A stretch of DNA of 32,705 bases, from NCBI GenBank assembly GCA_030145205.1, contig JAQYVZ010000030.1, positions 1-32,705 of the forward strand, read 5' to 3'. The notes under the pieces are model-generated. The model was given only the letters and a program-made list of their open reading frames with translations. It was not told the origin of the DNA and ran no database searches. The stretch is from Desulfuromonadales bacterium (GTDB lineage Bacteria > Desulfobacterota > Desulfuromonadia > Desulfuromonadales > BM103). The translations under genes were made by a program, and so were the position numbers. This document shows positions 23,766-32,000 of this stretch, piece after piece; position 1 is the first letter of the stretch; every line of letters begins with the position of its first letter.

Positions 23766-23790
23766 CCTTTTAATCCTTTTAATCCTTTTG
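23766..23790. repeat. Short tandem repeat CCTTTTAAT
   Basis: Two full copies (23766-23774, 23775-23783) and a partial third of a nine-base unit lie in the spacer. It may be a slippage product; no function is evident. Confidence 0.6.
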
Positions 23791-23819
23791 AAACAATAAC
23801 TTGAGTGTTTTGCTCGGTC

Positions 23820-23841
23820 GTGTGCTGTGGTGACAGCACAC
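23820..23841 (+). terminator. Hairpin, possible terminator
   Basis: A perfect 9-bp stem, GTGTGCTGT (23820-23828) and ACAGCACAC (23833-23841), with loop GGTG. A run of five T lies at 23850-23854, eight bases beyond the stem, which is too far for a standard terminator. It could end the TPM-gene transcript or be an operator palindrome. Confidence 0.35.
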
Positions 23842-23954
23842 TGCCCCGCTTTTTGCTGATTCTGGGCATCCTGTTTGCAGATTTAATAGATTCAGAATGG
23901 TCGGCAGGCGTTTCTTTGGCATGATGCCCGACCGCGTGTTTCATGGAGTCTCTA

Positions 23955-24308
23955 ATGTGGCATTCTACTCATTCAACCGGAATTTCAGATGTCGATGATC
24001 AGCATAAGGCGATCGATACCCTGATTGGGTTGTACCGCAAATCAGCCAGCGTTGCGGAGGAGCAGCAGTGTCTGGATGTCCTTCACTACGCGGTCCAGTC
24101 GCATTTTCAGTTTGTTGCTAACTTTTTCGACGTGAAATTCCCCACTGAGTTCAAGCAGCGTCAGAACGAAATTCTGGATTGGATGTCTCGACGGATTCAG
24201 CAGCGCAAAGAGGGGGGAGTGTCGCAGGAGGATTTTGCTGACGAACTTTGCCAGATGTTTTTGCTTAATGCTACATCAGAGGGAAAGCAGCTGCAGAATT
24301 TTGGATGA
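23955..24308 (+). CDS. Degenerate hemerythrin-like protein, copy 1
   Basis: A 117-residue cytoplasmic protein with the bacteriohemerythrin N-terminal pattern (W2, G9, DDQH with H17) and SHFQF (H50). The Glu expected four residues after H50 is Val54, the HxxxH pair is absent, and the C-terminal H-x4-D is absent. Most di-iron ligands are therefore missing and O2 binding as in a true hemerythrin is unlikely. I choose the ATG at 23955, six bases after GGAG, over the one at 23943, because it gives exactly the length and MWHS start of its tandem neighbour. It may be a four-helix scaffold or a protein with a different ligand. Confidence 0.7.
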   Translation: MWHSTHSTGISDVDDQHKAIDTLIGLYRKSASVAEEQQCLDVLHYAVQSHFQFVANFFDVKFPTEFKQRQNEILDWMSRRIQQRKEGGVSQEDFADELCQMFLLNATSEGKQLQNFG

Positions 24309-24341
24309 ATGAGTACGAAGGTGTTTTAACAGGGGGGCTTA

Positions 24342-24695
24342 ATGTGGCATTCCGCATATTCGACCGGAGTCAAGGAGTTTGATGATGATCATGCGCATAT
24401 CGATGCGGTGATTGTCCATGTCGCGAAAGCGACCGGTCCTGAGGATGAAAAACGACATCTGATGGATGTCTACTGTTCGATTATCTCCCATGTGCAGCAT
24501 AAGAGCGACCTGCTTGGCCAGAGTTTATCGCGCGAAGAGCAGGATCATGACGCGACCTTCCTGCGTGATGTTAGAACCAAAATCCGCGAGCGGGACGAAT
24601 GTGTGATTTCCCGGAGTCAGTTGATCAGTGATTTACGGCATATGCTGATGGTACATGCCATGGTTCATGAAGCCAGTGAGAGACGGTCGGCCTGA
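24342..24695 (+). CDS. Degenerate hemerythrin-like protein, copy 2
   Basis: A 117-residue paralogue of the preceding protein, with the same start (MWHS-xx-STG), H17 and H50 at identical positions, but only low identity elsewhere. It keeps more His residues (H53, H69, and a C-terminal LMVHAMVHE), yet residue 54 is Lys where the iron-binding Glu would be. A GGGGGG-rich site precedes the ATG. It lies 33 bases after copy 1 and is probably co-transcribed. The pair looks like an old tandem duplication that has drifted from the di-iron function. Confidence 0.7.
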   Translation: MWHSAYSTGVKEFDDDHAHIDAVIVHVAKATGPEDEKRHLMDVYCSIISHVQHKSDLLGQSLSREEQDHDATFLRDVRTKIRERDECVISRSQLISDLRHMLMVHAMVHEASERRSA

Positions 24696-24724
24696 ACTCT
24701 ATCAGGCGGGCCAGGAGCTTTCTG

Positions 24725-24883
24725 ATGACCATTCCTTTCCTTAAGAAGTCCACCAAGCCACCGCGTCCGCAGGTGCGGATTGCGTTCCGGACGCCGCTAC
24801 GCGTCTCTTTCTTGCTACGGGTGTTGCGGGGTCGCCGCTTTGATGCCTTGCCGCGGGATCGCTCGGAACGACCGCTACTCTGA
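24725..24883 (+). CDS. Small, strongly basic hypothetical protein
   Basis: A 52-residue frame starts at an ATG seven bases after an AGGAG site, 29 bases after the second hemerythrin-like gene. The product starts MTIPFLKKSTKPPRPQ and is rich in Arg, Lys and Pro, with a hydrophobic patch in the middle (VSFLLRVL). I recognise no family. The good ribosome-binding site and a hairpin downstream (24965-24991) support expression; the biased composition leaves it uncertain. Confidence 0.4.
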   Translation: MTIPFLKKSTKPPRPQVRIAFRTPLRVSFLLRVLRGRRFDALPRDRSERPLL

Positions 24884-25234
24884 GTTTCTGTTGTGTCTGT
24901 TGCGCGTTTTTTCAGAAAAAGCGTTGAGCAGAGACGTCAGTGAGATTGACGTGATTGTTGCAAGAACGGCCACCCCTATCGGGTGGCCGTTGTCTTTCAG
25001 GCTTTGGGCGTAAGAAATCGTAAGCCTGTGTCAATAAATTCATTCAACAATCATTAAGTAGGCTGTTTTGTCAGGTGCCTTGCGTTGTTTCAGTATGGCT
25101 CAATTTGTCGCTGTTGCGTTGTCCCCGTATGTGCGAGACATGGCTCCTCGCTTTTTTGTGTAAACGTTTCCCGCACTTCTTCGTCTAGGAAGGTATGCCC
25201 CGACAAAATCAATGTAACTGAGAGGAGAATATCA
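24884..25234. other. Gene-free stretch upstream of the Gly-rich secreted protein
   Basis: It contains the hairpin at 24965-24991 and then about 240 bases of leader before the next start codon. I see no well-supported coding frame or recognised riboswitch. The promoter of the next gene should lie here, but no element matches well enough to call. Confidence 0.55.
24965..24991 (+). terminator. Hairpin terminator
   Basis: A perfect 11-bp stem, AACGGCCACCC (24965-24975) and GGGTGGCCGTT (24981-24991), with a five-base loop, followed by a modest T-rich GTCTTTC. It probably ends the transcript of the hemerythrin-like pair and the small ORF. Confidence 0.75.
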
Positions 25235-25723
25235 ATGAGGAAAACTTGGCTTGTACTTTTGTGCGGCGCTCTGCTTTTGGCGGCTATGGCTGCTCCTGCT
25301 TTTGCTGGTAATGGGAATGGTTCTGAAGGAAGCAACGGCGCTGGTGGCTCAGGCGAAAGCGGCGAAGGCGGTGATGGCGGCGCTGGTGGCTCAGGCGAAG
25401 GCGGCGAAAGCGGCGAAGGCGGCGAAGGCGGTGGTGATGGCGGCGAAGGCGGCGAAAGCGGTGGTGATGGCGGTAACGCAGGTGAAGCCAACGGCGCCGG
25501 CGGTGATAGCCCGGGTGTTGGTGATGGAACAGCTGACGGTTTGAGCCCTGCCGGCATGGAACAGCCCCAGACCCGTACGCGTGAAATGGTTCGCACAAGC
25601 TATGAACTGAATGAAACTGCGACCCGTACGCAAGCGCATATTGCGGAGCAGGCTCCTGAAGATCCTGTAGAAGAACCCACTGAACCCACTGAACCTACTG
25701 AACCTACTGAACCTACTGAGTAG
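25235..25723 (+). CDS. Secreted Gly/Glu-rich low-complexity protein with EPT repeats
   Basis: A 162-residue protein with a clear signal peptide (about 1-24, ending AFA). Residues about 25-100 are almost only Gly, Glu, Ser, Asp and Ala in GEGG/GDGG units. A short ordinary segment follows (about 105-145, with REMVRTSYELNETATRTQAH). The C-terminus is five EPT units. The ATG at 25235 follows AGGAG by seven bases; longer frames upstream have no support. The mature protein is acidic and likely disordered, perhaps a surface or matrix component; I recognise no family. A strong terminator follows, so it is probably a single-gene transcript. The repeats make length variation between strains likely. Confidence 0.8.
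   Translation: MRKTWLVLLCGALLLAAMAAPAFAGNGNGSEGSNGAGGSGESGEGGDGGAGGSGEGGESGEGGEGGGDGGEGGESGGDGGNAGEANGAGGDSPGVGDGTADGLSPAGMEQPQTRTREMVRTSYELNETATRTQAHIAEQAPEDPVEEPTEPTEPTEPTEPTE
25673..25717 (+). repeat. Five tandem 9-base units encoding EPT
   Basis: Five copies of GAACC(C/T)ACT run to the stop codon. The first two copies have C and the last three T at the sixth base, which suggests stepwise duplication of single units. Confidence 0.9.
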
Positions 25724-25813
25724 CTCAACAGTGATGGTTTGAAATTAAGTTAACCTCTGTTTCGGGACCCTCTTGACGGGTTCTCGGATGGAAAAAAGAG
25801 TCCGGAATGGAGA

Positions 25814-25852
25814 GCGGGGACAGGTTTGGCAGCCTGTCCCCGCGCTTTTTTT
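25814..25852 (+). terminator. Strong Rho-independent terminator
   Basis: A perfect 11-bp stem, GCGGGGACAGG (25814-25824) and CCTGTCCCCGC (25833-25843), with an eight-base loop, is followed by GC and seven T residues (25846-25852). It ends the transcript of the Gly-rich protein and lies against the 3' end of the convergent gene. Confidence 0.93.
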
Positions 25853-25861
25853 GGGCAACGT

Positions 25862-26392
25862 TTATTTGAAATCGATGTCCACGTCGAGCGCAACCAGAAA
25901 TTTGTTGAAGGCTGCGAACAGTTCCATGACTCCCAACGCCTCAACGATCTCCGCATCACTCGCACCCGTCTTTCGCAGGGCGTCAATGTCAGCATCCCCG
26001 ATGGCATGGGGCGCCCGGTTAGCCTCGCGTGCAAAGGTGATCAACGCTTTTTCCTGAGGCGTGAAGTCAGTCTGGTCCAAGGTGTCCCGCAGGGAATCAA
26101 TGACATCCTGAGTCATGCCGAGAGCCAGCATGTCCCCGGCATGGGTGGCCAGGCAGTAGGCGGAATCATTGTCGGTCGAGACCAGGATCGCAATCGCCTC
26201 CTTGACGGCCCGGCTCAGCCGACCGGTCATCAGGATGGCTTTGATCTTTTCCCAGTTGGTTCTCAATAAGGGGGGACAGTGTGCATAGGTCCGGAAGAGG
26301 TTAGGGACCATGCCGAAGGTTTCTTCGATCTCCCGGAAGGTCTCAAGGACGTCTTGCGGGAGGTCTGCATTGCATGTCGGAATTCTGGCCAT
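25862..26392 (-). CDS. Carboxymuconolactone decarboxylase / AhpD-like family protein
   Basis: A 176-residue helical cytoplasmic protein of the CMD/AhpD superfamily, closest in feel to the peroxidase-related group (RLSRAVKEAIAILVSTDNDSAYCLATHAGDMLALG). The usual active site is Cys-x2-Cys-x3-His. Here the second Cys (C80) and the His (H84) are present, but the first Cys position is Ser77, so disulfide-based peroxide reduction of the AhpD kind is not expected in the normal form. E65 of the proton-relay region is kept. A GGAG site precedes the ATG. It is a stand-alone gene convergent with the Gly-rich protein gene. The substrate is unknown. Confidence 0.82.
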   Translation of the reverse strand: MARIPTCNADLPQDVLETFREIEETFGMVPNLFRTYAHCPPLLRTNWEKIKAILMTGRLSRAVKEAIAILVSTDNDSAYCLATHAGDMLALGMTQDVIDSLRDTLDQTDFTPQEKALITFAREANRAPHAIGDADIDALRKTGASDAEIVEALGVMELFAAFNKFLVALDVDIDFK

Positions 26393-26478
26393 AGCCCAAC
26401 TCCTTAAAGCGGTTTCCCTGCTTTCATTTTATGGCCCCTGCGGCCAGATGTCCATCCCGGACGCCTTGAAAAAATCAC

Positions 26479-26507
26479 TTAAAATTTTCGCGTAAAAACG
26501 CTATACT
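26479..26507 (+). promoter_or_regulatory. Probable promoter of the ispH-pfaD-pfaA operon
   Basis: TTAAAA (26479-26484, 4/6) and TATACT (26502-26507, 5/6) are separated by 17 bases in an AT-rich tract. A transcript starting near 26514 would carry the hairpin at 26531-26550 in its leader. Confidence 0.5.
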
Positions 26508-26521
26508 CCATGATTCAGTTG

Positions 26522-26550
26522 CAAAAAAATGGGGCAGGTGGACCTGCCCC
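26522..26550 (-). terminator. Leftward-facing terminator in the ispH leader
   Basis: GGGGCAGG (26531-26538) and CCTGCCCC (26543-26550) form a perfect 8-bp stem with a four-base loop. In the minus direction, one base later, it is followed by seven T (complement of 26522-26528). Nothing is encoded on the minus strand to its right in this window, so it may block antisense transcription, or serve in plus-strand RNA as a leader hairpin. Confidence 0.6.
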
Positions 26551-26587
26551 TGTCGTTTGCGGCAGAAATTGTTTGCAGGGAGACACA

Positions 26588-27454
26588 ATGAAAGTTGTCA
26601 GGGCCCAGAGAGCGGGCTTTTGCATGGGAGTCGATCTGGCCCTCTGCAAGTTGAACGATCTTATTGAAAATACAGCAGAACGAGGCACGATTTTTATCCT
26701 CGGGTCGATCATTCATAACCCCCAGGTGGTGCGGGAATATGCCGAGAAGGGGGTGGTGACCGTCCAGTCTCCGGAGGAGATTCCGACCGGATCGACAGTG
26801 GTGATCCGTGCGCACGGTGTCGCCAAGGAAATTCAGGACGAGCTGAGCAACCGGGGCGTGCATGTGGTTGATGCGACCTGCCCGAAAGTGGCGGCGGCCT
26901 GCCTGCTGATCGAACGACACACTGCCGACGGCCGGACTTTGCTGCTGTTTGGCGAGGAGGCCCACCCTGAAGTCAAATGCTTGTTGAGTTATGCCGCCGG
27001 GGATGCGATCGTTTTCGATTCCCGGGACCAGTGTGCTGAGCTGGAGTTGGACTCCGGTCGGAAGTACTGTCTGGCCGCCCAGACGACTCAGGACAAGGAT
27101 ATCTTCAGAGAGATCATTGAAGATCTGCAGGGCCGTGAGGAGTTGGACATTACGATCTTGCGGACCATTTGCGACGCGACCAAACAGCGCCAGGAAGAAG
27201 CGATCCGCATCGCCGGTGATGTCGATTTCGTGATTGTCGCCGGTGGCTACGAGAGCAGTAATACCCGGCGCCTGGCCCAGGTTGTGGGTGCACATGGAAC
27301 CAAGGCGCTGCATGTTGAAACAGCGAACGAGCTGCCTTTGGACGAATTGAGGAAGTATCCGGTGATCGGTCTGACGGCCGGGGCATCCACCCCGAAAGAA
27401 ATTGTCGATGAAATTCAGCGGGTCCTGATGACTTTGCAGGAGGACAAGCGTTGA
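26588..27454 (+). CDS. ispH: 4-hydroxy-3-methylbut-2-enyl diphosphate reductase
   Basis: A 288-residue iron-sulfur enzyme of the MEP isoprenoid pathway, converting HMBPP to IPP and DMAPP. The three cluster ligands are C12 (GFCMGV), C98 (DATCPKV) and C195 (RTICDAT). Substrate-site residues include H43 (IIHNPQVV), H76 (RAHGV) and the HPEV segment at 126-129. The C-terminal GGYESSNTRRL and GLTAGASTP motifs are also typical. The ATG at 26588 has GGGAG five bases upstream; the longer frame from 26510 would encode the leader hairpin. Its TGA overlaps the TTG start of pfaD, so a general isoprenoid enzyme is coupled to a lipid synthase operon here. Confidence 0.95.
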   Translation: MKVVRAQRAGFCMGVDLALCKLNDLIENTAERGTIFILGSIIHNPQVVREYAEKGVVTVQSPEEIPTGSTVVIRAHGVAKEIQDELSNRGVHVVDATCPKVAAACLLIERHTADGRTLLLFGEEAHPEVKCLLSYAAGDAIVFDSRDQCAELELDSGRKYCLAAQTTQDKDIFREIIEDLQGREELDITILRTICDATKQRQEEAIRIAGDVDFVIVAGGYESSNTRRLAQVVGAHGTKALHVETANELPLDELRKYPVIGLTAGASTPKEIVDEIQRVLMTLQEDKR

Positions 27455-29028
27455 ACGCTTTCGCACAGGAGAACAGCGTGGCTCAAGCCGCGGCGAATCT
27501 TGAAGTGTTGCGGGCTGTTGGCCAGCCTTTGATGTTTTCTCCTCAGGAGGGGACCCTGCAGGTGCGGACGGGAGCGCAAGACGGCTCGATGGCAGACGGA
27601 TTTGTCGCCGCCTGTCCCCTGGATCAGCTGGGGGATCAGGGCTTTTGCCGCGATCACGGTTTGCGTTACCCCTATGTCGGCGGGTCGATGGCCAAAGGGA
27701 TCAGCTCCGTCGCCATGGCCAAGGCTTTCGGCCGGGCCGGGATGTTGGGGTTCTTCGGTTCCGCTGGCCTGCGGCCTGAGGAGGTCGCTGCCGCGATCGA
27801 CCAGATTGAGGCCGACAATGAGGATTACCCTTTCGGCTTCAACCTGCTTCACAGTCCGAACGAGCCTGGGCTTGAAAATGAGCTGGTCGATCTTTACCTT
27901 GAACGTAAGGTGAACCTGGTCGAAGCATCGGCTTTTCTGGCCCTGACCCTGCCGGTCGTGCGTTACCGGACGCACGGTATTTATCAGGATGCGGATGGCC
28001 GGATCGTGACGCCGAATCGGGTGATCGCAAAGATCTCTCGCGAGGAAGTAGCGACCCGCTTTCTTTCACCGCCGCCGCAGAACTTGCTCCGTGAACTGGT
28101 TGTGTCCGGCGCTCTCACTGACGATCAGGCGGCGCTGGCGGCGCAGATTCCGATGGCGCAGGATGTGACGGTTGAGGCGGACTCCGGCGGACATACTGAC
28201 AATCGGCCGGCCCTGACTTTGTTCCCGACCATTGCGGCGTTGCGGAACCGGTTGCAGCAGGAGTTTGGCTATGCTCAACCGCTTCGGGTCGGTCTGGGTG
28301 GTGGCATTGCCACACCGACGGCGGCTGCGGCGGCTTTTGCCATGGGCGCGGCCTACCTGGTGACCGGTTCGATCAACCAGGCTTGCCTGGAATCTGGAAC
28401 TTGCGACGAAGTCCGCCAGATGCTGGCGGAAACACGTCAGGCCGATATTACCATGGCCCCCTCAGGCGATATGTTCGAGATGGGCGTGAAGGTTCAGGTT
28501 TTAAAACGCGGCACCATGTTTTCCATGCGGGCGGCCAAACTGTACGAGCTTTACCGTGGCTTTGACAGTCTTGAAGCGTTGCCGGCAGATGAACGGCAAA
28601 AACTCGAAAAAACAATTTTTCAGATCAGCCTGGACGATGTCTGGGAACAGACCCGTGGTTATTTTCTCAACCGTGATCCCCGTCCGCTGGAAAGAGCGGA
28701 GCGGGATCCGAAATTCAAAATGGCCCTGGTGTTCCGCTGGTATCTCGGCCAATCACCGGTCTGGGCCAACCAGGGCGTCTCGACCCGCCGGGTCGACTAT
28801 CAGATCTGGTGCGGTCCGGGCATGGGCGCGTTCAATGAATGGACGCGCGACAGTTTTCTTCAGAATATTGCCAACCGTGATGTCGTTACGGTTGCACTGA
28901 ACCTATTGTTTGGCGCGAGCGTGATCATGCGGGCCAACCAGATGACAATGCAGGGGGCGACCCCTGGCTGCATTGAGGACCTTACTCGGCCTCTGCAGGT
29001 AGAAACCATCAAGGAGTACCTTCGTTGA
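27451..29028 (+). CDS. pfaD: PfaD-family trans-acting enoyl reductase
   Basis: A 525-residue flavoprotein of the PfaD/2-nitropropane-dioxygenase type, a TIM barrel that binds FMN and works in trans with PUFA synthases to reduce enoyl intermediates. Family marks include YPYVGGSMAKGISS (73-86), the GFFGSAGLRP segment, EADSGGHTDNRP (243-253), RVGLGGGIATP and APSGDMFEMGVKVQVLKRGTMF. Two starts are possible: TTG at 27451, overlapping the ispH stop (TTGA) seven bases after AGGAGG, or GTG at 27478 after AGGAGAA. The first is preferred for its spacing. It lies immediately upstream of the pfaA-like gene, with which it overlaps by four bases. In the marine gammaproteobacterial clusters I know, pfaD lies after pfaA-B-C. 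Confidence 0.93.
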   Translation: MNAFAQENSVAQAAANLEVLRAVGQPLMFSPQEGTLQVRTGAQDGSMADGFVAACPLDQLGDQGFCRDHGLRYPYVGGSMAKGISSVAMAKAFGRAGMLGFFGSAGLRPEEVAAAIDQIEADNEDYPFGFNLLHSPNEPGLENELVDLYLERKVNLVEASAFLALTLPVVRYRTHGIYQDADGRIVTPNRVIAKISREEVATRFLSPPPQNLLRELVVSGALTDDQAALAAQIPMAQDVTVEADSGGHTDNRPALTLFPTIAALRNRLQQEFGYAQPLRVGLGGGIATPTAAAAAFAMGAAYLVTGSINQACLESGTCDEVRQMLAETRQADITMAPSGDMFEMGVKVQVLKRGTMFSMRAAKLYELYRGFDSLEALPADERQKLEKTIFQISLDDVWEQTRGYFLNRDPRPLERAERDPKFKMALVFRWYLGQSPVWANQGVSTRRVDYQIWCGPGMGAFNEWTRDSFLQNIANRDVVTVALNLLFGASVIMRANQMTMQGATPGCIEDLTRPLQVETIKEYLR

Positions 29029-32000
29029 AAAAACAGAGCAAGGTTGACACCAACACCTCATCCCAGAACTCACCGATTGCGGTCATCGGTATCGGCTGTC
29101 TCTTCCCGCAGGCGAACGATGCTGCAACTTTCTGGGAGAATATCAAGCATGGTACGGATGCGATTACCGAGGTTCCGGAAACCCACTGGAAGGCGTCCGA
29201 TTACTTCAATGCTGATCCGAAAGCTCCCGATCAGGTGTATGCCAAGAAGGGCGGTTTCCTGTCCCCGGTTGATTTCAATCCGATGGAGTACGGTGTTCTG
29301 CCGAACGCGCTCGAGGCAATTGACACCTCGCAGTTGCTGGGAATGGTCGCCGTTGAGCAGGCGTTGAAGGACGCTGGCTACACGGCCGAGCGGGAGTTTG
29401 ACCGTGAGAAGGTCAGCGTCATCCTCGGTGTGACCGGCGCACTGGAGTTGGTGATTCCACTCGGTGCCCGTATGGGCCATCCCCGTTGGCGGGAAGCGCT
29501 CAAGGATGCTGGTGTCGCGGAAGAGGTTGCGGCCGATGTGCTGCAGCGAATCAGCGACTCCTACGTGCCTTGGCAGGAGAACTCCTTCCCCGGTCTGCTC
29601 GGCAACGTGGTCGCCGGACGGATCAGCCGCCATTTCAATTTCGGCGGCACCAATTGCGTGGTCGATGCGGCTTGCGGCAGTTCCCTGAGCGCACTCAACC
29701 TCGCCGCTATGGAGCTGGCCACCGGCAAGGCGGACATGGTCGTCTCCGGCGGGATTGATACCTTCAACGATATTTTCATGTACACCTGCTTCAGCAAGAC
29801 GCCGGCGCTCTCTCCGTCCGGACATGCCCGGCCGTTCGATGCAGATGCCGACGGCACGACCCTGGGTGAAGGGATGGGGGTTGTCGTGCTCAAGCGTCTG
29901 GCCGATGCGGAGCGGGACGGCGACCGGATTTACGCCACCATCCGCGGAATCGGGTCGTCCAGTGATGGACGGGGTGCCGCCATCTACGAACCGAACGCTG
30001 AGGGCCAGGCCAAAGCCGTTCGCCGTGCCTTCGCCCAGGCAGATGTCAGTCCGGACACCGTTGGGCTGATCGAAGCACACGGTACCGGCACCAAGGTGGG
30101 TGATGCCATCGAGATCAAGGGGCTGTTGAGCGTCTTTGGCGAGGCAGAGCAACCGCGCTGCGCGATCGGTTCGGTCAAGTCGCAGATCGGTCACACCAAG
30201 GCTGCCGCCGGATCAGCCGGCCTGATCAAGGCGTGCCTGGCTCTCTACCACAAGACCCTGCCGCCGACCATCAAGGTCAAGACGCCGGCGGAATCGTTGA
30301 CCCGCGGCAAGACCCCGTTCTACATCAATACCGAGGCCCGTCCCTGGGTCTCCAGCCCCGATCACCCACGGCGGGCGGGTGTCAGCGCCCTCGGTTTCGG
30401 CGGCAGCAACTTCCACTGCCTGCTTGAGGAGTACCAGGCGGACAAGCCGGTACGGGATGGTCTGACCGATGTTCAGCCCGTACTGTTCAGCGCGGCGGAC
30501 GAGGCCGGGTTGGCTGCGGCTCTGGCCGATTATCCGGCTGATGCCGCCTGGGCGGAGCTGCGCCAGTTTGCGGCTCGCAGCCGCCAGACATTCGATGCCA
30601 GTCAGCCGTGCCGACTGGCCCTGGTGGTCGATCGGGAAAAGACCAACCGCGCGACCCAGATTAAAGGGGCGCTGACCCTGTTGGAGAAGAATCGCGGCCA
30701 GCAGCGTTGGAGCAGCCCGGACGGTGTGTTCTTTGCCAGCGGTGAAGCGGGCCGAGCCGCCGTGCTCTTCCCCGGGCAGGGGGCTCAGTACCCGGGCATG
30801 CTGAAGGACCTGGCGATCCACTTCCCCAAATTTTTCAAAGCCTTTGAGCAGGCGGATCAGGTGTTTACAAACCAGGTCGATGAGGGTTCTTCGCGTCTGG
30901 CCGATCTGGTTTACCCGCAACCGCGCTTCAGCGAGGCAGCCCGCGCTACGGATGACGAGTGTCTGCGCGCCACCGAGGTGGCCCAGCCCGCTCTGGGTGC
31001 TGTCAGTCTGGGTGCTCTGGATGTTTTGAACAGCTTCGGTTTCGAAGCGGAAGGGTTTGCCGGTCACAGCTACGGTGAACTGACCGCCTTGTGTGCGGCG
31101 GGTTGTTATGATCGTGACACCCTGCATGAGTTGTCACGCCTGCGTGGTGTGTTGATGGCGGCCGGCGAAGGCGACCGCGGCTCGATGTTGGCCGTTTCGG
31201 CACCCTTGGCCGAGATTGAAGCTCTGCTCGACGAAGCGAGTCTGGACCTGGTGCTGGCCAACCGGAACACCCCGGAGCAGGGCGTGCTGTCCGGTGGTTC
31301 TGAGGAGATCCGCAAAGCGGCTGACTTGTTGACAGAGAAGGGGATGCGTTTCAAGCAACTCTCGGTGTCGGCAGCCTTCCATAGCTTCCTGGTGGCGGAT
31401 GCCGCTAAACCCTTCGCTGAACGGTTGCAGCAGATTGAATTCGCGACACCGGCAACGGCTGTTTTTTCCAATACCAGTGGCAGCCAGTACCCGCAGAAGG
31501 CGGCCAAGGTCAGAGACCTGCTGGCGACGCAGCTGGCCAGTCCGGTCGATTTTACCAGCGAGATTGACAGCATGTACCAGTCCGGTATCCGGACTTTCGT
31601 GGAAGTCGGTCCGGGCGCACGTCTGACCGGAATGGTGCAAGCGATCCTCGGTGAACGTGAGCACCAGGCCATCGCCATAGATTCTTCCAATGGCAAGCGC
31701 TCCGGTCTGCTCGACCTGGTCCGCGCCCTGGCGCAGCTGGCTGTGAACGGTGCAGCGATCGACCTGGCCCAGTGGGATGAGCTGGCGCTTCAGGAAGCGG
31801 CCGCGGCGCCGAAGAAAAAGGGCGGATTAACGGTCCCGTTGTGCGGAGCGAATCACTTTGTGGCGCCGGCCAAACGGCCACCGGTTGCGCCAAAACCGGT
31901 TCAGGCGGTGGCACCGGCAACCCCTGCGGCGGCACCGGCACACCAGCAGGTGGAGACTGCAGCTGTCCCGGCGGAGTCCCTGCAGGAGGCGCTGCGCATG

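Larger units (their letters stand above)
23633..23954. other. Gene-free stretch with a hairpin and short tandem repeat
   Basis: Between the TPM gene and the first hemerythrin-like gene I see no supported coding frame. The stretch holds a short tandem repeat (23766-23790) and a perfect hairpin (23820-23841). It must also hold the promoter of the downstream pair, but no clear -35/-10 combination stands out. Confidence 0.6.

Noticed and set aside
25159-25172. LacI/CcpA-like operator around AAACGTTT
   Set aside because: Only an eight-base palindrome is present, with no matching flanks or promoter; chance occurrence is likely.
25090-25596. Minus-strand Pro/Ser-rich frame that looks like a repeat protein
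   Set aside because: It is the complement of the Gly/Glu-rich coding repeats; the plus-strand frame has a signal peptide and ribosome-binding site.
29070-30194. 374-codon minus-strand open frame
   Set aside because: It lies opposite the ketosynthase domain, whose catalytic residues are all intact on the plus strand.
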